Source of the DNA: Lingula anatina
Lineage: Eukaryota; Brachiopoda; Lingulata; Lingulida; Lingulidae
Assembly: GCF_001039355.2 (NCBI RefSeq)
Contig: NW_019776001.1
Coordinates: forward strand, 23,195 to 87,194
Direction: 5' to 3'
Length of the DNA stretch: 64,000 nucleotides
Shown here: positions 25,320 through 38,640 of the stretch, in pieces
Numbering within the stretch: the first letter of the stretch is position 1
Layout of the letters: every line of letters starts with the position of its first letter
Translations under genes and position numbers: made by a program
Notes under the pieces: generated by a model
The model's input: only the letters and a program-made list of their open reading frames with translations
Database searches by the model: none
What the model was told of the DNA's origin: nothing

Positions 25320-27272
25320 GACGAGGAGGATGCGGCCGCCATTTTTGAACGTTTGGCGGCAATTTTACGCATGTGCATTTCAGGTTTTGCAGTAGAAGAT
25401 AAACGAGATTTACGAAAACCCAGGATTTTGCGGCATTTTTAGTTGTACACACATACGGTGACAGGAGTCAGTTCCTTAGTTCCGATTAGATGATTTTTCT
25501 TTAAGAACAGGTTAAAATTAATGCTCGCGCGGATTTTATCCATATAATTAAATCAGTGTGGCCTTATAGGTTTTCAATTTGATAGCAAGTCTTCTAGTGA
25601 GGCCTCATTAATGTTTCATTAATACTTGTACGTTTATAATACGTTAATATTAATAGGTTTTAAAACAATTTGATATTACTATGAAAGTGATTAAAACAAG
25701 GACTGACGATGTTCCTGGTGATTACTTAAAATTGGAACTATTGGAAGAATAGATCTTATACAATTTGATTTTAAACAAAATATGAATTTTCCGTATCAGT
25801 CGTACCTACATTTCTGAACTACTTATCAGCCCACAGATATAGCTATATCATAAATAAATTAGAGTCCGCTGGCACAAGAAAGCTGTCACAGTAGAGTTAC
25901 TATACTATCAGCAATTGAACAGCTTTATCACTGGGTTAGACTAAGCGATATGAAACTAAACATAGTCAAAGCAAAACTAAGAGTATTGAATTTACCCACG
26001 TTATACATAAAGAATCTAAGGTGCTTGTCGATCTAGCTCTAGATTTGATGATCAAATGTTTCCTGCTTTGACCAAAGTTAAGTCAGAATTTGATGTTTTC
26101 AAAAAAAATAACACATATTTAACATATGAGTTTGAATATGTTTACAAGAGGGGCTTATATGCATTTTGCAAAATTAAACCTACGAGGAAGTCTTACAGAA
26201 TATTGACTGAAAGACCCTAATGACATATCTTGAGATTTTTTTCTATTTCTCTGCAAATTCTAGGATGCGAAAGGTCGTGTATTTTACTAAAAAGAAAGCA
26301 CAGCTAGGTACCTTAGAAAAATGAGCAAATATCGTCTTACAACTATAAGTACACGTACATGTAGGAGCTACAAGTGCAAAGGTGCTTTTACGGCAAAATA
26401 AGCACATGTACACATTTAAGTACCGCCAGCATTTCATTGTCAGCTGCTGAAGCTAGGCTATACTATCACAACGTGAAGTGATGCTCTTCTATTTAATCTG
26501 CTTAATATCAAGTGACTTAATTGAAGTACACATAGAGTTATTTAAATCAGGCATTTTACAGCAATTACATGTACACCCGCTATGAAATAGAGTAAAAAGT
26601 GCTAAGCAATTCAGAGGTTTGGAATCTCAGTGAGACACATTGCAACTAAGGGGTGAATTGAATCTGATACTGGACTTACGACGAAATAATTCAACAACCC
26701 AGCATAGACCGGGAGCGGTGACATAGATAAGGAGACTTATTTGGACTGAAATGTCCAATTCTGAATTTGCACTTTCTCTGGTAAATTAGGATGCAGATCA
26801 AAGTAAAAATCTGCTGTGAGATTTGAATACTAAATGAACAACTATATTGCAGTGTGGTAAATTTATGGATGAATAATTGAATATGTAATTAAAAGAAAAG
26901 ACAACGATGGCTTAGTTTCGATCGTAGCTGTCGCCATGGACCTACCGCTGCAACACAGGAAACCTCAAGCTGTGTGCGCTGTTTTCGGTCACTCCTCAAA
27001 CATGACCAGCCTGTTGCTGATGCGGCTTTGCCCAGGGGAAGCAGGAAAATGCCCTAGGCTCAGTGGATGGCGCACGTATTTCAACAAGTACCTTACTGGT
27101 TAAGATAAGTACTTTGCACATTTTTACCGCAGACATTGTTTTTATTTCTGTAAGTTCGTTACTTGCAAAAAAATTTCAAGTCTATTGGCCTGCTCTTTTG
27201 TTTGTGTGTGGTCAAATTTTTATAATTTTTTTAATTTTTAATTTTTTTTTAATTTATTTATTTTTTCTTTTA

Positions 27273-27335
27273 GGCAGTGATAAGGAGGTTTAAGGCAGTA
27301 ATTAGGAGATTTAAGGCAGTAATTAGGAGATTTTT
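27273..27335 (+). repeat. 21-bp tandem repeat, three copies
   Basis: Unit ggcagtaattaggagattta with one variant first copy. Confidence 0.7.
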
Positions 27336-27482
27336 GCCAACGCTAACAGTAGCCCTAAGTTTACCAAGTTTTCAATGAATGACACCCGGATGGTTAAAAG
27401 TTTTTAGGGAATTTTATTCTCAATTAGGGCAAAATTATATTTTCAACCTTTACTCATGGAGTTTAATTTATTCATTAATTAA

Positions 27483-27548
27483 AATATGAATTTACTTGGA
27501 AAAGATTTTCATTAAAGTATGAATTTACTTGGAAAAGATTTTCATTAA
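27483..27548 (+). repeat. 33-bp tandem repeat, two copies
   Basis: tatgaatttacttggaaaag followed by attttcattaa occurs twice in succession. Confidence 0.7.
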
Positions 27549-28277
27549 GATTATATTTATTGTCTATACGTAAAAATTCCAGAAAAAAAGGTTGAAAAGT
27601 TAACATGAGGAAACCCATTGAATTTTTTAAAAAGAATTTTGTATTTTTGCAAGTTCTGGATGTAACCTCATCAATTTACTTGAAGTTGATGACCTCTGCC
27701 AATATGTACTGATTTTAAGGGGGGTCAATCAGCTTCAAAAATCACACGTTTACGTTTGATATACGATGCTTAGGAGTTTCATTGTGATTTATTGCTACTT
27801 AGGACACTGTGTTGACATAAAAATATAAGACTGACTAAACGCCCATTATTAATGGGAGATAATATTTAAAAATAGCTGTCTGTTCAGTTTAACTATGATG
27901 GTAAGTCCCCCGAGCTGTGGATTTACAAGTAAGGGAGATTGATTTACATTTAAGAATTTTACAGTTTGCCAGTTCTTTTCAAAGACTGAGTCGATCTTTT
28001 CAATGGGTAAAAATATCAATATTTTTGGGAATTCTCAGTAGAAATGATGGTGCCATCCTCCCTGATCTATACCTGCCTTTTCCTAAGGCGATTGGGGGTG
28101 GGGGTGGGGGGGAGCAAGTACACTGTATATCTCCCAAATAAAGGCTATTCGCCTGGATAATCTCATTCCCTGATGAAGGTGCTCTGCCACACATAAAAAT
28201 ATAATAATTTTCAATATTTTACTGTTGATTGAAGAAAAAATTGCTTTATGCAGATGCATAACTTTAGAGTCATTTAA

Positions 28278-28278
<1 letters not shown>

Positions 28279-28357
<79 letters not shown>
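28279..28357 (+). repeat. (AT)n(GT)n microsatellite
   Basis: About 35 bp of AT followed by about 43 bp of GT. Confidence 0.95.
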
Positions 28358-28358
<1 letters not shown>

Positions 28359-28526
28359 TATTTGTATTTTTCTGTTTAGAATAAAAGCATCAGGTAGCTC
28401 TTTTTCTAGTTTTGTTGATACCACTCAATGGGAATGTTTTAATTTTAATAATTTATGACCTCATGGCAGAGACTGAGTCATTATCGTATTTATTAGATCT
28501 ATGTACTAGAGTTCGCAAGAAACTAT

Positions 28527-28740
28527 CACCTCCGTCAAGGGGGTTATGTTTTTGGTCCCTTTATTTAGTTATTTATTTAGTTAGTTAGTTAGTTTATTTG
28601 TTTGTTTGTTCCCAACATTGTGCAAAACGCAACGGGCGGACCTGAAGAATTTTTAAGGATCACTGATGGGCCAAGGAAGAAATGATTAAATTACCATTGA
28701 GACGCGCTGTGCTTTGAAGCTCCACAAGCAGTAATAATTA
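28527..28740. mobile_element. Fragment related to the CCTCCGCC element
   Basis: Starts cacctccgtcaagggggtta, followed by (TTAG)n-like sequence, 'gcaaaacgcaacgggcggac' and 'gatcactgatgggcc'. The right boundary is unclear. Confidence 0.4.
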
Positions 28741-28770
28741 CGTCTTGGTCTATTGTAATGGTACTCGTCA

Positions 28771-28810
28771 CCTCTGACCTGACCTCTGACCTGACCTCTG
28801 ACCTGACCTC
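28771..28810 (+). repeat. 12-bp tandem repeat (cctctgacctga)
   Basis: Three full copies plus a partial one. Confidence 0.7.
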
Positions 28811-29400
28811 TTGCACCTTCACGTCACTCTACGTTGATGCCACGCAACTTTTAATAATTATCTACGCATTTACGTCACCCACGCACTGGATCGCTTACTG
28901 CATTGAATTGAAAAGGAGAAAAAAAAATGAGCGGGTATGGTACTTTACTGCTCTATTTGTAGTTTATATATATATATATATGACTATCATTATCGAAAGT
29001 ACTTTTCACAATACCGGCATGTCAAGCAGTCAAAATAGAATTGAGAAGATACCGCAAACACTTTTATATTTTCATGGATCACGAGAGAGTGTGATTTAAC
29101 TTATGATTGATAATTCGAGTTATTTATCTAGATGATATTGGCCAGATATGATAGGGTTATTTGCTTTGATCTCTTAATTTTGAAGTAAACGCAACGGACT
29201 GCAGATCTGACACATTCAAGGGGATCTTGTCCCCGAAGCCTGGACAGTGTTGTTAAAAGTGGGATAATGATCTTTATAAATATTGGTACTACTAAACAAC
29301 TCCAATTGCCATTATACTTATTATTCTAATAAAGCTTTGTATTTAAAAGAAATCACGCACTTTTCAGTATAAATTGGGGAATGACAAGACACGTGGTGTA

Positions 29401-29417
29401 TTGGGGGGGGGGGGGGT
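29401..29417 (+). repeat. Poly-G tract
   Basis: Run of G between two AT-rich stretches. Confidence 0.85.
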
Positions 29418-30020
29418 AGTTAAAATCAATTTTAATATCAGTGTGTGCCGGAGTGTGTGAGAGTCACTTAAGAAAATGATGTTTTTAATGACTTTGTATG
29501 TACTGTGGTCATGTTGTACTGTGTGTGTGTGTTAAATAAACGGCTTATAAAACCCACTTTATCAGAACTCCGGGATTTAAGGCTAGGTAGTGTACCTGAG
29601 TTAGGTATCATCTATTGAATTAGCACCTTTGGGGCAGCGCTGACCAGTACTCTGTTTGTATAACTCCTCGGCCGTCTCATGCTATTTGGGGTCTGGTACT
29701 ATTATATTCGAAAATATATGGATGGTAACTTGAATAAAAATTTTCATATTATCTGATGCAACCCCAAACCAATGTTGAAACAGATTGCCTGATCGTCACT
29801 CAAATGTTAAGGGACATATTTTATTCCAACCGCTTATATATTATTCATATTTCTGATGTATTTACCTACGCATCGTCTTAATTGACAGGGCATATCCAAG
29901 TTGAATGCGGGACTTCAAAAAAGAATTATCTGTCTCATCTGTTTTTTCCTTCCATATGCTGCATTGAATAGTTTCTGATATTAAAATCATTGACTATACT
30001 TTAGCTCTGTTTATCAGAAA

Positions 30021-30903
30021 TATACTGACCAAAAAAAAAAGAAACGCAAATCTTTGTTTTGAACACAGTGCTTCAACATGCCCAAAAATGAACATGCTAG
30101 TATGACCGGTGCATTCAGTGACAAATCACCAGTTTAGCCTGTCAATACAGAAATGATACGTTTGAGTGATTCCAGAGAATGGCTAGCTTTAGATTTTCCG
30201 AAATTTCATCTGAATACTAATTGGGACAAATGTGCTGCAGGTATCAGTTGTCCACCATAACTGTAGTGGACAATGGACTCAGAAAACCAACTTTTGGAGA
30301 CTGAATTCCATACTGACATCATGACTCGATGGTCTGCACTGGACAGAGGTCGTGCAATTGGCCATTGCCATTGGCCCAGTGTTATGGTTTGGGCGTAAGT
30401 GGCAATTTCCAGTCTGAAACTCCTGGTGATTGCAGTAATTGTGGAAATCTTACTGGCCAGTGGTAGAGAGATAATGCCCTAAGAACGGCTGTTGTGCCAT
30501 TCATGCGTCAGCACCCAACCCTACGCTAGCTCCAGTACGACAACATCCATTGTCATACTGCCAGTAAAGACCAGGCGTACCTGCAGCAGGAGCAGATCCA
30601 GACTTATCTGTGGTCAGCGTTAAGACCAGACATGTCTCCGACTGAGGATGTCTGGGATGAACTGGGCAGACGACTTCATGACCGCCAACCACAGCCTACC
30701 ACCGTCATAGAGTTGAAGAGCTGCACTGGTGGAAGGTCTGGTATGGTCCATGAGGAGGATACTAGCGTGTATTGCAGGCAGGGGAGGGCACACAATAAGA
30801 GTATTATAATACCGTTTATGCAGAAATATTAACAAAAATGCGTAGGTCTAAACTATACACATAAAATGCCTGATCTTCTTTCTTTTTCTTTTTTTGCCAG
30901 TAT
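30021..30903 (+). mobile_element. Decayed Tc1/mariner-type transposon in unit 1
   Basis: The left end tatactgaccaaaa and right end ttttgccagtata form a terminal inverted repeat flanked by TA. Inside, the + strand carries a fragmentary Tc1-type DDE transposase tail: a segment reading QEQIQTYLWSALRPDMSPTE, then VWDELGRRLHDRQPQP, which matches the D-x-SPIE-x-WDELGRR pattern of the family. It is ~880 bp with frameshifts, so inactive. Confidence 0.8.
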
Positions 30904-31723
30904 ATGTATATGTCACAGGCTAAATTGAAATCCAGACCGATTTTAAATTTTGAAATCCAAATCTTGCGTAGGCGATTTTAAAATGAGACTAGGCCAGATT
31001 TTCAAATCCCAATTGCAAGTAACATATCTTTAAAAAATTATAAATACTTAAATTTCTTCCCTAATATAGGCATTTTTGTTAAAGAGTATATGGCTAATAG
31101 CATTTTAGTTAACTATTTTGCATACAGGTGATCACAAAGCTTTTCCATTCATTTTTTGCCCCACATACGGGTTCTTTGGGCTGCATTTTAGTCCCATATG
31201 TACTTTTACAGATATTGCAGTTCATTTTCTTTTTTGAATTTATAAAACACAATCATTAACTGATCTAATTATAAGCAGTTGGGGATAGAGGCCTACGTAG
31301 ATGTTTCATGTTATCACCAATAATTTGGGAAATCTTCGCTTGTGATATGATAAATTTTATGAAAAATACTTGCGGTCTTATGTGTAAATATGACTAACTG
31401 ATCAATTATCTTATAATTAATTCATGTTTTCGAAGAATCACATTTGATATGAAACTACCTTTTTAGGTCTTATGTCTTTCAGAGTTCCGTGAAGCAGGCT
31501 GGCATTTGAGATGTAGTTGTCAAACACAGGAATTAACGCCCTCTTAAGACGTAACGACATACATGTATTCGCGATAACTACTTTTCGAGTATTCTGATAT
31601 GTATATATAAATATATATTGTAGGTTTATTAGATAATTAAAGCCCCTTCTCCTATTTAGAATTCCACTGGTCCGGCTGGCATTTCAGCTGTAACTGTCAA
31701 TCATAGGCACACCCACTGAAACA

Positions 31724-31770
31724 ACGCATGCGCGATGACTGCTTTCTGTGTGGTCTGTGTGTATATATAT
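31724..31770 (+). promoter_or_regulatory. Putative core promoter of VWD paralogue 1 (NRF1-like site plus TATA box)
   Basis: ACGCATGCGCGATGA at 31724-31738 is a palindromic NRF1-like element. GTATATATAT at 31761-31770 is a TATA-like box about 90 bp before the ATG. The layout recurs before paralogue 2, and the GCATGCGC block also before the third exon. Confidence 0.55.
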
Positions 31771-31855
31771 TCCAGTTTTGTTAGAACTACAATTATTGCG
31801 TGGCATTTTTCTGAACAAGAAGGTAAAATATCTCTCATCTTCTCGCTGCTCCAAA

Positions 31856-34800
31856 ATGCTGCCAATAGCTGTTGCATTTGTTTTGCTTCTCTCTCAACAA
31901 CTGGACCAAACCGGTGAGTATTCAGTTTAATTCAGTTTCTTTGCACTTATGCACTCTTGCCTTATGCTATGAATTGAACTTGAACGCGATGTTAATATGA
32001 AAACAAAGGGATTACTCTTTGAAACATATTAATGTTTGAAAATTAGTGTACTCAGTAATCATATCGTTCATTCTTTGTTGCTTTGGTTCTTATACTGAAA
32101 GATGATGTTTAAAAAGACAATTTTATGCTAAACATGTTAGACCGATGTATAGATTAGAGAAAATGGGGTAAGATATGAGCACATAATAATGGGGCACTTA
32201 AGGGGAATTGTAACCCTTTATCATCATTCAGATACCGAAAATGAGTTTTTTCGTGCATCTCATTATTCAATAATGCACCTATCTTTGTGCTGATTAAAAA
32301 TCCATCCAAAATATAAAATATTATATTTCTCGTAGCAATGTATAAACACAGGCAACTCAAAGTTTTAATCGTTAACTTAACACTTTTCTATTTTGAGATG
32401 AGATAGCAAGATATCATCAAGAAAATTGTTGACCACGAGTGGACGTCATTTTGGTTTAAACGTTTTTGTTATGGAGTTATGAGCTCCTAATTACAGATTT
32501 TCATTAAACATAGGCACTATTTTGCTTTATCAACGATAAAATCTGAGCTAAGGCATTTAAGAAAATTCGCTGGCAGGAGTTTGGAGCTCTAAATGGTGGC
32601 ATTAAATTGGCGTTGAGACGGTGATCGTTGATGCTCAGGCATAAGAGCAACTTAAAACGAATTTTTCAGCATTTTTACCCAAAATCACAATTATGACTTC
32701 ACCCATAAGATGACATATGTGTAAATGTTAGTTAATTTAGTCACTGAACACTGAAGATTTAGCTATTACCCAAAAGAATGTAGGTAAGGCAGTAAAGAAG
32801 GAGTTTATGGCGAAGGGTGACATTATCCTTAATAAAAGCGTTGTTATGTCCTGACATACAAGTTTTCATTTTGACTGGTAACCTTCAACTGACACAGGAT
32901 TCGATTTGTTAGTTTTTACTGCCTGGACAAAGGCAGAACCAAAGTACCGTAAACATAACAACGATCATTCAGCATATGTTTTGCACACACTGGCATTTAA
33001 AATATATATATATATATTTGCATTGTGTATAACAGTCTGAGTGCTCATACTCTGCCACCCGACGGTAGATGTTTCCATAACTGGACTTTGGTACATGTAT
33101 GTAACGGCGCTGCACAAGAAAGCCCAACACTGATTTAATCGTTGGACGATTTTATTGGATTATGGAAACCAATCCAGGCGGAAGTATTCCTCATTAACAT
33201 TAAAAAAACATCAATTAATGCTTGTTTTAAAGCTTTATACAATTATAGACTTTGGCTGAGATCACGTCTTGGTTCGAATTAAGAAAGAGCTGGAAAGGTG
33301 ACCGACGCCGAAGGGAGGATAATGTTTACTAATTCCATAGAGGGGCATAGATAAAAAGTATCTTACGGCGCGCCTAATTAACATAATATATAGAAATGCT
33401 TAAGGTGTCATCCTACCACGGATGAATAAAGTTTTGGAAAAATTGATTAACGGGGATAAAATCGGATTTATTAAAGGAATTTAGGCACAACCGGGTGAGA
33501 ATAATGGTCTTGCACACGACACCATAACTTATGTTTCTGAATAAAGGATTTTCTGAAATCTTATAGTTAACACGATTTTGAAAAAGATATTACCCTTTTT
33601 GGCATCTACCGTTTATAAATGCAGTTTGTTTCCGTTGAAATATTTTTCTAGATAGACATCTTCGACCGAGTACGTTTATGCCTGTTTTTAAGTGTCGTTG
33701 ATGATTGTTCAGATCAGTAGGAAAGGTTATTTTCTTAATATTTTAGATGCCTGTAACTGTGTGCCTTGGGTGGGACACACCGATGACATATGCATAGCTT
33801 CTGGTTATGAAAACTGCACTACTGGGTACAAAAATCACACGGCGTCGTCGCCAACTGATTTGATAAATAAATGTCGCGACATTTCTCCCGATGGCTCTGG
33901 CCAACCTCTCACTATTGTCAGCTTAGAAGAGTATAAAGCATTGGAAAGATACCTTCAAGGAATTGGTAAGTTCCCTGATATCAGTTCATTTTTAATTAGC
34001 AAATTAGAATTATTGCAACAAACATGGTTCACCCATCTTTATACTAATGAATGAACAGTATCTTCTGCATCAAAATGATATTTTATTAATTTTTTTCTTA
34101 TGGTAAGGCAAAATAAGATGGGACATTCACTGAATATCATTTTACCACTTTTTAGGTTACGGCTACACAGAGACTTCTCCGCGTTTCAGTTGCTCTCAGA
34201 TGTATTCTACTCTAGCCGTAGTCACTGCCTTGAATAGTACACACTTGACATGCACATTTTCTACTAGTAAGTAAATATCAGTTGGACACAATATACGATT
34301 CTTCATTGATAAACACCTTCACATACAAGGTACAATCAATGATAGCACATCTAACTATATAATAAAAAGTTGTTCACTTTTACCTACAGGTACGAACCGT
34401 GATCCCCGCAGTTGCAGAAAATGGCATTCTGGGTTTTTTGTTCCATTGCCATGACATTGCATCATTAAATATGCATCTGGAACCACTAAATATAAACACT
34501 TATTTTTCTTAATATACACCTCGATCTAATGCAAGTGTAAGACGGAACATGTAAAAATACACAAACATTTTCAAAGAAACGTTACAAATATTGGTAGGTT
34601 TACATGTCATTAAATTACAGCTCCTCCCGTTGTGTGGATCTTGGACTTGACGACCCCAAATGCGACAGATATTTTGGAGGATAATCCTGTTATAGGTGAG
34701 TAAAACGATTCCTTAACACGGAAATCTATCAGCGTTTTAAAAAGAAATAATCTCGGATTAAATTCATGGTTTCTAACTAATATACATGTATATGACGTCA

Positions 34801-37643
34801 CTGCTGGGGGGGGGGCATATACCAAATAAAATTAAGCTAGAAATGGATATATTGCATTGTTTTTATGTGGACCAAAGCGCACAAAATATCTTCATTGTAA
34901 ATACGTAATTGGGATAAGGCTAGGGTCCAAAACATCTCAAAGTCACAAACCCTTGGGCAGAATTATTTAAAAACACGTATAAAATGGTATTTGTTACACA
35001 CGTGGACATACATGCCCAACGTCAATTTTTTTCAGACGACGTTCTTGTGCTACACTTCAAAGCAAGCCCAGGCGATGTGGTTGGAGTGGGTAACACCCAA
35101 AAATTAAAGATGAAGTTCCGGTCCCACTTTTCTGGCGAACACTTAACCATCTGTTCTATGCCTCAAGGGAGTTGTCCAAGTAAGTTTATTCAATAACATG
35201 TGCTGACTGTATTTAGAATTGACGTTATGCACAAAGCATCCAAGATAACCGAGGCTTGTGACTGAAGACTTTCCGATTAATATTTTATAGACTAAGCGTT
35301 TAATTAAACAGATTGATCTTAAGGTCATGTTTTTGGTTCTTTGAGGTCTGGCAGCATGTTCTTGTTTAATTAAGACAGCTTGGCATGTATAAGTTATTAT
35401 TATTTTTTCTTTGATATCGCAGTTATTCCTTTAGATAGCCCTAACGGTTCTTTATTAACAAAAGTATTTGCTTGCTCCATTGATGGACTGTATTCATTTC
35501 CAGAAAAAATGTAATTGTGGCTGTGCATTTAGCAGAAATAAGGCAGCCAACTGTTCATCAACAATACTTAATTTAGCAGTAAATGTGTTAGCTTTCAAAT
35601 TTCAAATGTTTTTACTATATTATTGTTTAACCAGTTTCCCTAAATATGGATTTGAAGATGTGCCTTTACTATAGTATTAACCTATAGGCAGTCATAATAC
35701 ATGTACATTGAATTGTGTAAAAGAAATAAGTCCCAGAGATCTAATCCATTGCAATGTAGAATATAGTTTTTGTAGGTAACCATAGGTTTTTTTTATCGGA
35801 ATGTGGTATGTTGTGCCTGTTGAAACCCCCAAACCATTTAGAAACGTTAGATGTGGAATCACCCAAAGAATAATGACTTGAAAAATACTTAAGCCAATTA
35901 TACATGTTTTATTTAAACAAGAATCACCCTGCTTTGGTGGTCACTGGTGTGTGTGTGTGTGTGTATGTGTGTGTGTGTTAAATGTATTTAAATTACTGTT
36001 ATAAACCAAAAATTGTCATTTAATATGTCATTTTACCTTTTTCAGTGGGTCAGTGTATAATCAGAGGGGACCCCCACATTAAACAATTCGATGGGAATCA
36101 GTTCCTTTTCAGTGGGTTCTGCAGATATATACTGTCAGAAACCATGCCAGGAGCAGCCGAGGAATTCAACATAACCGGCACATTTGTCTATAATAAGCCT
36201 GGCAGTACTAGGACCATGATCCAGGAGGTTTTGATACATGTGCGCAATATGACCATTGAGATGAGCACAGATGGAACAGTAAAGGTGCGTGTGATCAGTC
36301 ATTTTCAGTAATGAAAAACGTAGAAATATTTAGATTGGTTTCTTAAACAAACACGCACGCACGCACGCACATATATATATATATATATACCGAAGTGCAA
36401 AACAGTGTTCGGCAAACCTTTTTCTGAAATATCAAATCTCATGTACAAACAATTAAAAATTATCCACATGATATGTTACCAGTACAATGTAACATTTCTA
36501 AATGCGTCATGACAAACTTCAAAATTCATTTGCATGTATTTTGTACTCCAGGTGGACGAAGTTGTTGTTGTCGCAACAATCGCACCACAAGACGTGGGAC
36601 ACGGTGTGATGTTGTATCTCGACCCAACAGACTTCCCGAGGACTGTCGTGGACTTGCGTGGTGTTTTGAAAGTTGAACTCACCACCCCTGTTGGCGCATT
36701 AAAACGTAAAGGACATAGAGCCATCATCAATATTCCAGGTAAAATGCCAAAAACTGTACTTTGACAGAGAAGTTGCCCTGTGACAATCAGAAGTAAGCTA
36801 AGATGACAATAGGCAAGCTTATTTAAGGGTCTCATATGAAGCCAATGTGTTCAATGCGGCTAAAATGTGAAATGAAAATAGTCTTCTATGTTAATAATGG
36901 AAAATAATCTGAATAAATCATTGTTATATAGTTTATTTTTAAAATCTCTTTACAACAGAAACATATGGTGGCTATCTGAATGGGTTGTGTGGAAATCTCA
37001 ACGGCGATGCCTCTGACGATGATAATCCCTGTGATGGAGGCCCACCTGCAGATTGCTTTGTAGATGACGACAGGTAAGTCATTCTCCCATTGTGCCACCA
37101 CCGTGCATGTGACTGTTAAATCATAAAGTTACCTATTAAGTCAAATCTTTGCCACTTAATCCGACCAAACGCCATCATATACTGTAGTTTCAGAAAGCAT
37201 AACTTGACGCATTTACAGTGAAAACGATGCCACAAAACCCGACCAAACGCTACCATATAGGTTCAAATCTCAAACTTAGAAAAATTTGCGTGGATTTATT
37301 CTGCTTTTTCTCTGTGCTATAAGTATCCCTCATCAGATTCATTTGTACAAGTGTGCAATTGCACACGCAGCTTTACATCCTTATTTGGGAGTGAGAGTGA
37401 TAATTATGCTCTATGCTGCATCATTTAGCAAACAAGCTTCTGACCAGAAATTCGAAAAAAAAAGAGCAGAGTTACGGCTATTTTCAAGACTGACAATTTT
37501 TTATATACACTAAGACAAATTCTGATGATAGAAACAAAATTTCCAATGTGATGTCTATCTCTGACCATCTACAGATTGTATCATATTTTGAATCCACATC
37601 TTTCAAGTACACGTTTTACTTTGTCCATTTCAGCTGCGCCTGA
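31856..37643 (+). CDS. Secreted VWD-domain protein, paralogue 1, nine exons, 385 aa
   Basis: Exons 31856-31913, 33747-33965, 34156-34266, 34621-34695, 35036-35179, 36046-36284, 36552-36738, 36959-37073 and 37634-37643 (TGA) sum to 1158 nt with consistent phases. Residues 1-19 are a signal peptide (MLPIAVAFVLLLSQQLDQT). Residues ~20-202 are a cysteine-containing region I cannot assign, with NCT, NHT, NST and NAT sequons. Residues ~204-385 are a VWD domain: GQCIIRGDPHIKQFDGNQFL, FSGFCRYIL, then GGYLNGLCGNLNGD and NPCDGGPPADC. There is no visible C8 or TIL module and no TM segment, so a secreted extracellular or matrix protein is inferred. Neighbour 43591-51083 has identical exon lengths. Function unknown. 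Confidence 0.92.
31914..33746 (+). other. Intron 1 of VWD paralogue 1
   Basis: GTGAGT donor and TTTTAG acceptor. Pieces of this intron appear three times in unit 2 (41840-42330, 43650-44760, 45565-46590). Confidence 0.8.
35950..35980 (+). repeat. (GT)n microsatellite in intron 5 of paralogue 1
   Basis: The matching position in paralogue 2 (about 48787-48860) also has a GT-rich tract, with different length and interruptions. Confidence 0.85.
36046..37643 (+). other. VWD domain of paralogue 1
   Basis: Exons 6-9 encode the domain. It opens with Cys then R-GDPH and FDG, the usual VWD start. The calcium-site-like acidic segment NGD-x(2)-DDD-NPC follows GLCGN. In mucins and related proteins the GDPH Asp-Pro bond can be cleaved autocatalytically, so such cleavage is possible here but unproven. 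Two NxT sequons (NIT, NMT) fall inside. Confidence 0.88.
36353..36389 (+). repeat. (ACGC)n(AT)n microsatellite in intron 6 of paralogue 1
   Basis: The matching place in paralogue 2 (49232-49260) is a pure (AC)n run. Confidence 0.85.
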
Positions 37644-38640
37644 AACAGCCCCATGAAAGAACACCAAGAACAATGGAGGTTTACAGCCAAGAACTTAGAA
37701 AATCTACTGGAATTATCAAGTTGGGTTTAATTGTACTATTTTAATCAATTGGAACTACATGTTTTAGCATATGAAATTAGGTATCATGCATTCTTTTGTC
37801 TTAGAATTGTCAGTGCTCTTTATTTCAAGGACACTTAAATACATGGCCTGTATTTTTTACTTTAAAATGTCTGGAATAACTAATGAACTGTGGATGTTAG
37901 AATACTTAGTGCAAAGGCTATCGCTGTATTTTAATTACGTAGGGATCTTTTGAAGAACTTGTGAAGAACTTGACTAATGCCCGACCCGTGGCTTCTAGGA
38001 AATTGTTGTATATACCATTACTGTATTTTAATTGTGCAGGTAAAAGGCACATTGATATTCCAAAAGTGCTTAAATTTCATTAATTTGGAACTGTGTGACA
38101 AATCAGTGTGGGTATCACACATTTTTGTCATTAACTTGTTTTTTTTTTCACCAAGGATATAAGGAATAATATTGTATATTCACTACTAAAAGAAAAGATA
38201 AAAGGATTTTTAGCTAATCCAAAGTAAACTATTACCAAAGTTCTTTTGGAAAATAAGTGGTAACTGGGGATGTTAGAATACTTGGTGCAAGGACTATTTT
38301 AATTGTATTTTAATTGGGTACTTTACAGATACACTGACACAGAAAGGCTATTGAAAATTCATTAGGATTTTTTATTCGTTGTAAAAAATTCATATTAATT
38401 AGGGGTTCTATTTGCTTAAATTTTGTGTTTTGGGACATTTGAACTTCAGTAGCAATCAAGGAAGATATACGTGTAAAATTCATATTAATTGGGGGCTCTT
38501 TTTACTTACATTAAGCGTTTAGGGATACATCTATGTACATGTTATAATGTGGGAAGATATTCAAATATCATGTTAATTGGGGTATTCTTTCAACTTCAAT
38601 TTTAATCTGGGAATTTATTGTGAAAACATGGAAATAAAAC
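37644..38640 (+). other. 3' UTR of VWD paralogue 1
   Basis: AT-rich and conserved with 51084-52058. It contains two related stretches ('tgttagaatacttrgtgcaa' at about 37896 and 38271), suggesting an internal duplication. Confidence 0.55.
38632..38637 (+). terminator. Polyadenylation signal AATAAA, VWD paralogue 1
   Basis: AATAAA about 1 kb after the stop, in a block (catggaaataaaactggtat) that is also conserved after paralogue 2. The 3' UTR would therefore be ~1 kb. Confidence 0.5.

Larger units (their letters stand above)
25320..30020. other. Upstream part of duplication unit 1
   Basis: No gene seen. The block 26600-27200 matches 40960-41600 in unit 2. Microsatellites and small tandem repeats occupy much of 27270-28810. 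Confidence 0.6.

Noticed and set aside
28083-28458. Frames of 77 and 113 codons with His-Thr or Val-Cys runs
   Set aside because: They are translations of the (AT)n(GT)n microsatellite.
28758-29099. 113-codon frame starting in a tandem repeat
   Set aside because: The first part is the 12-bp repeat and the rest has no recognisable features.
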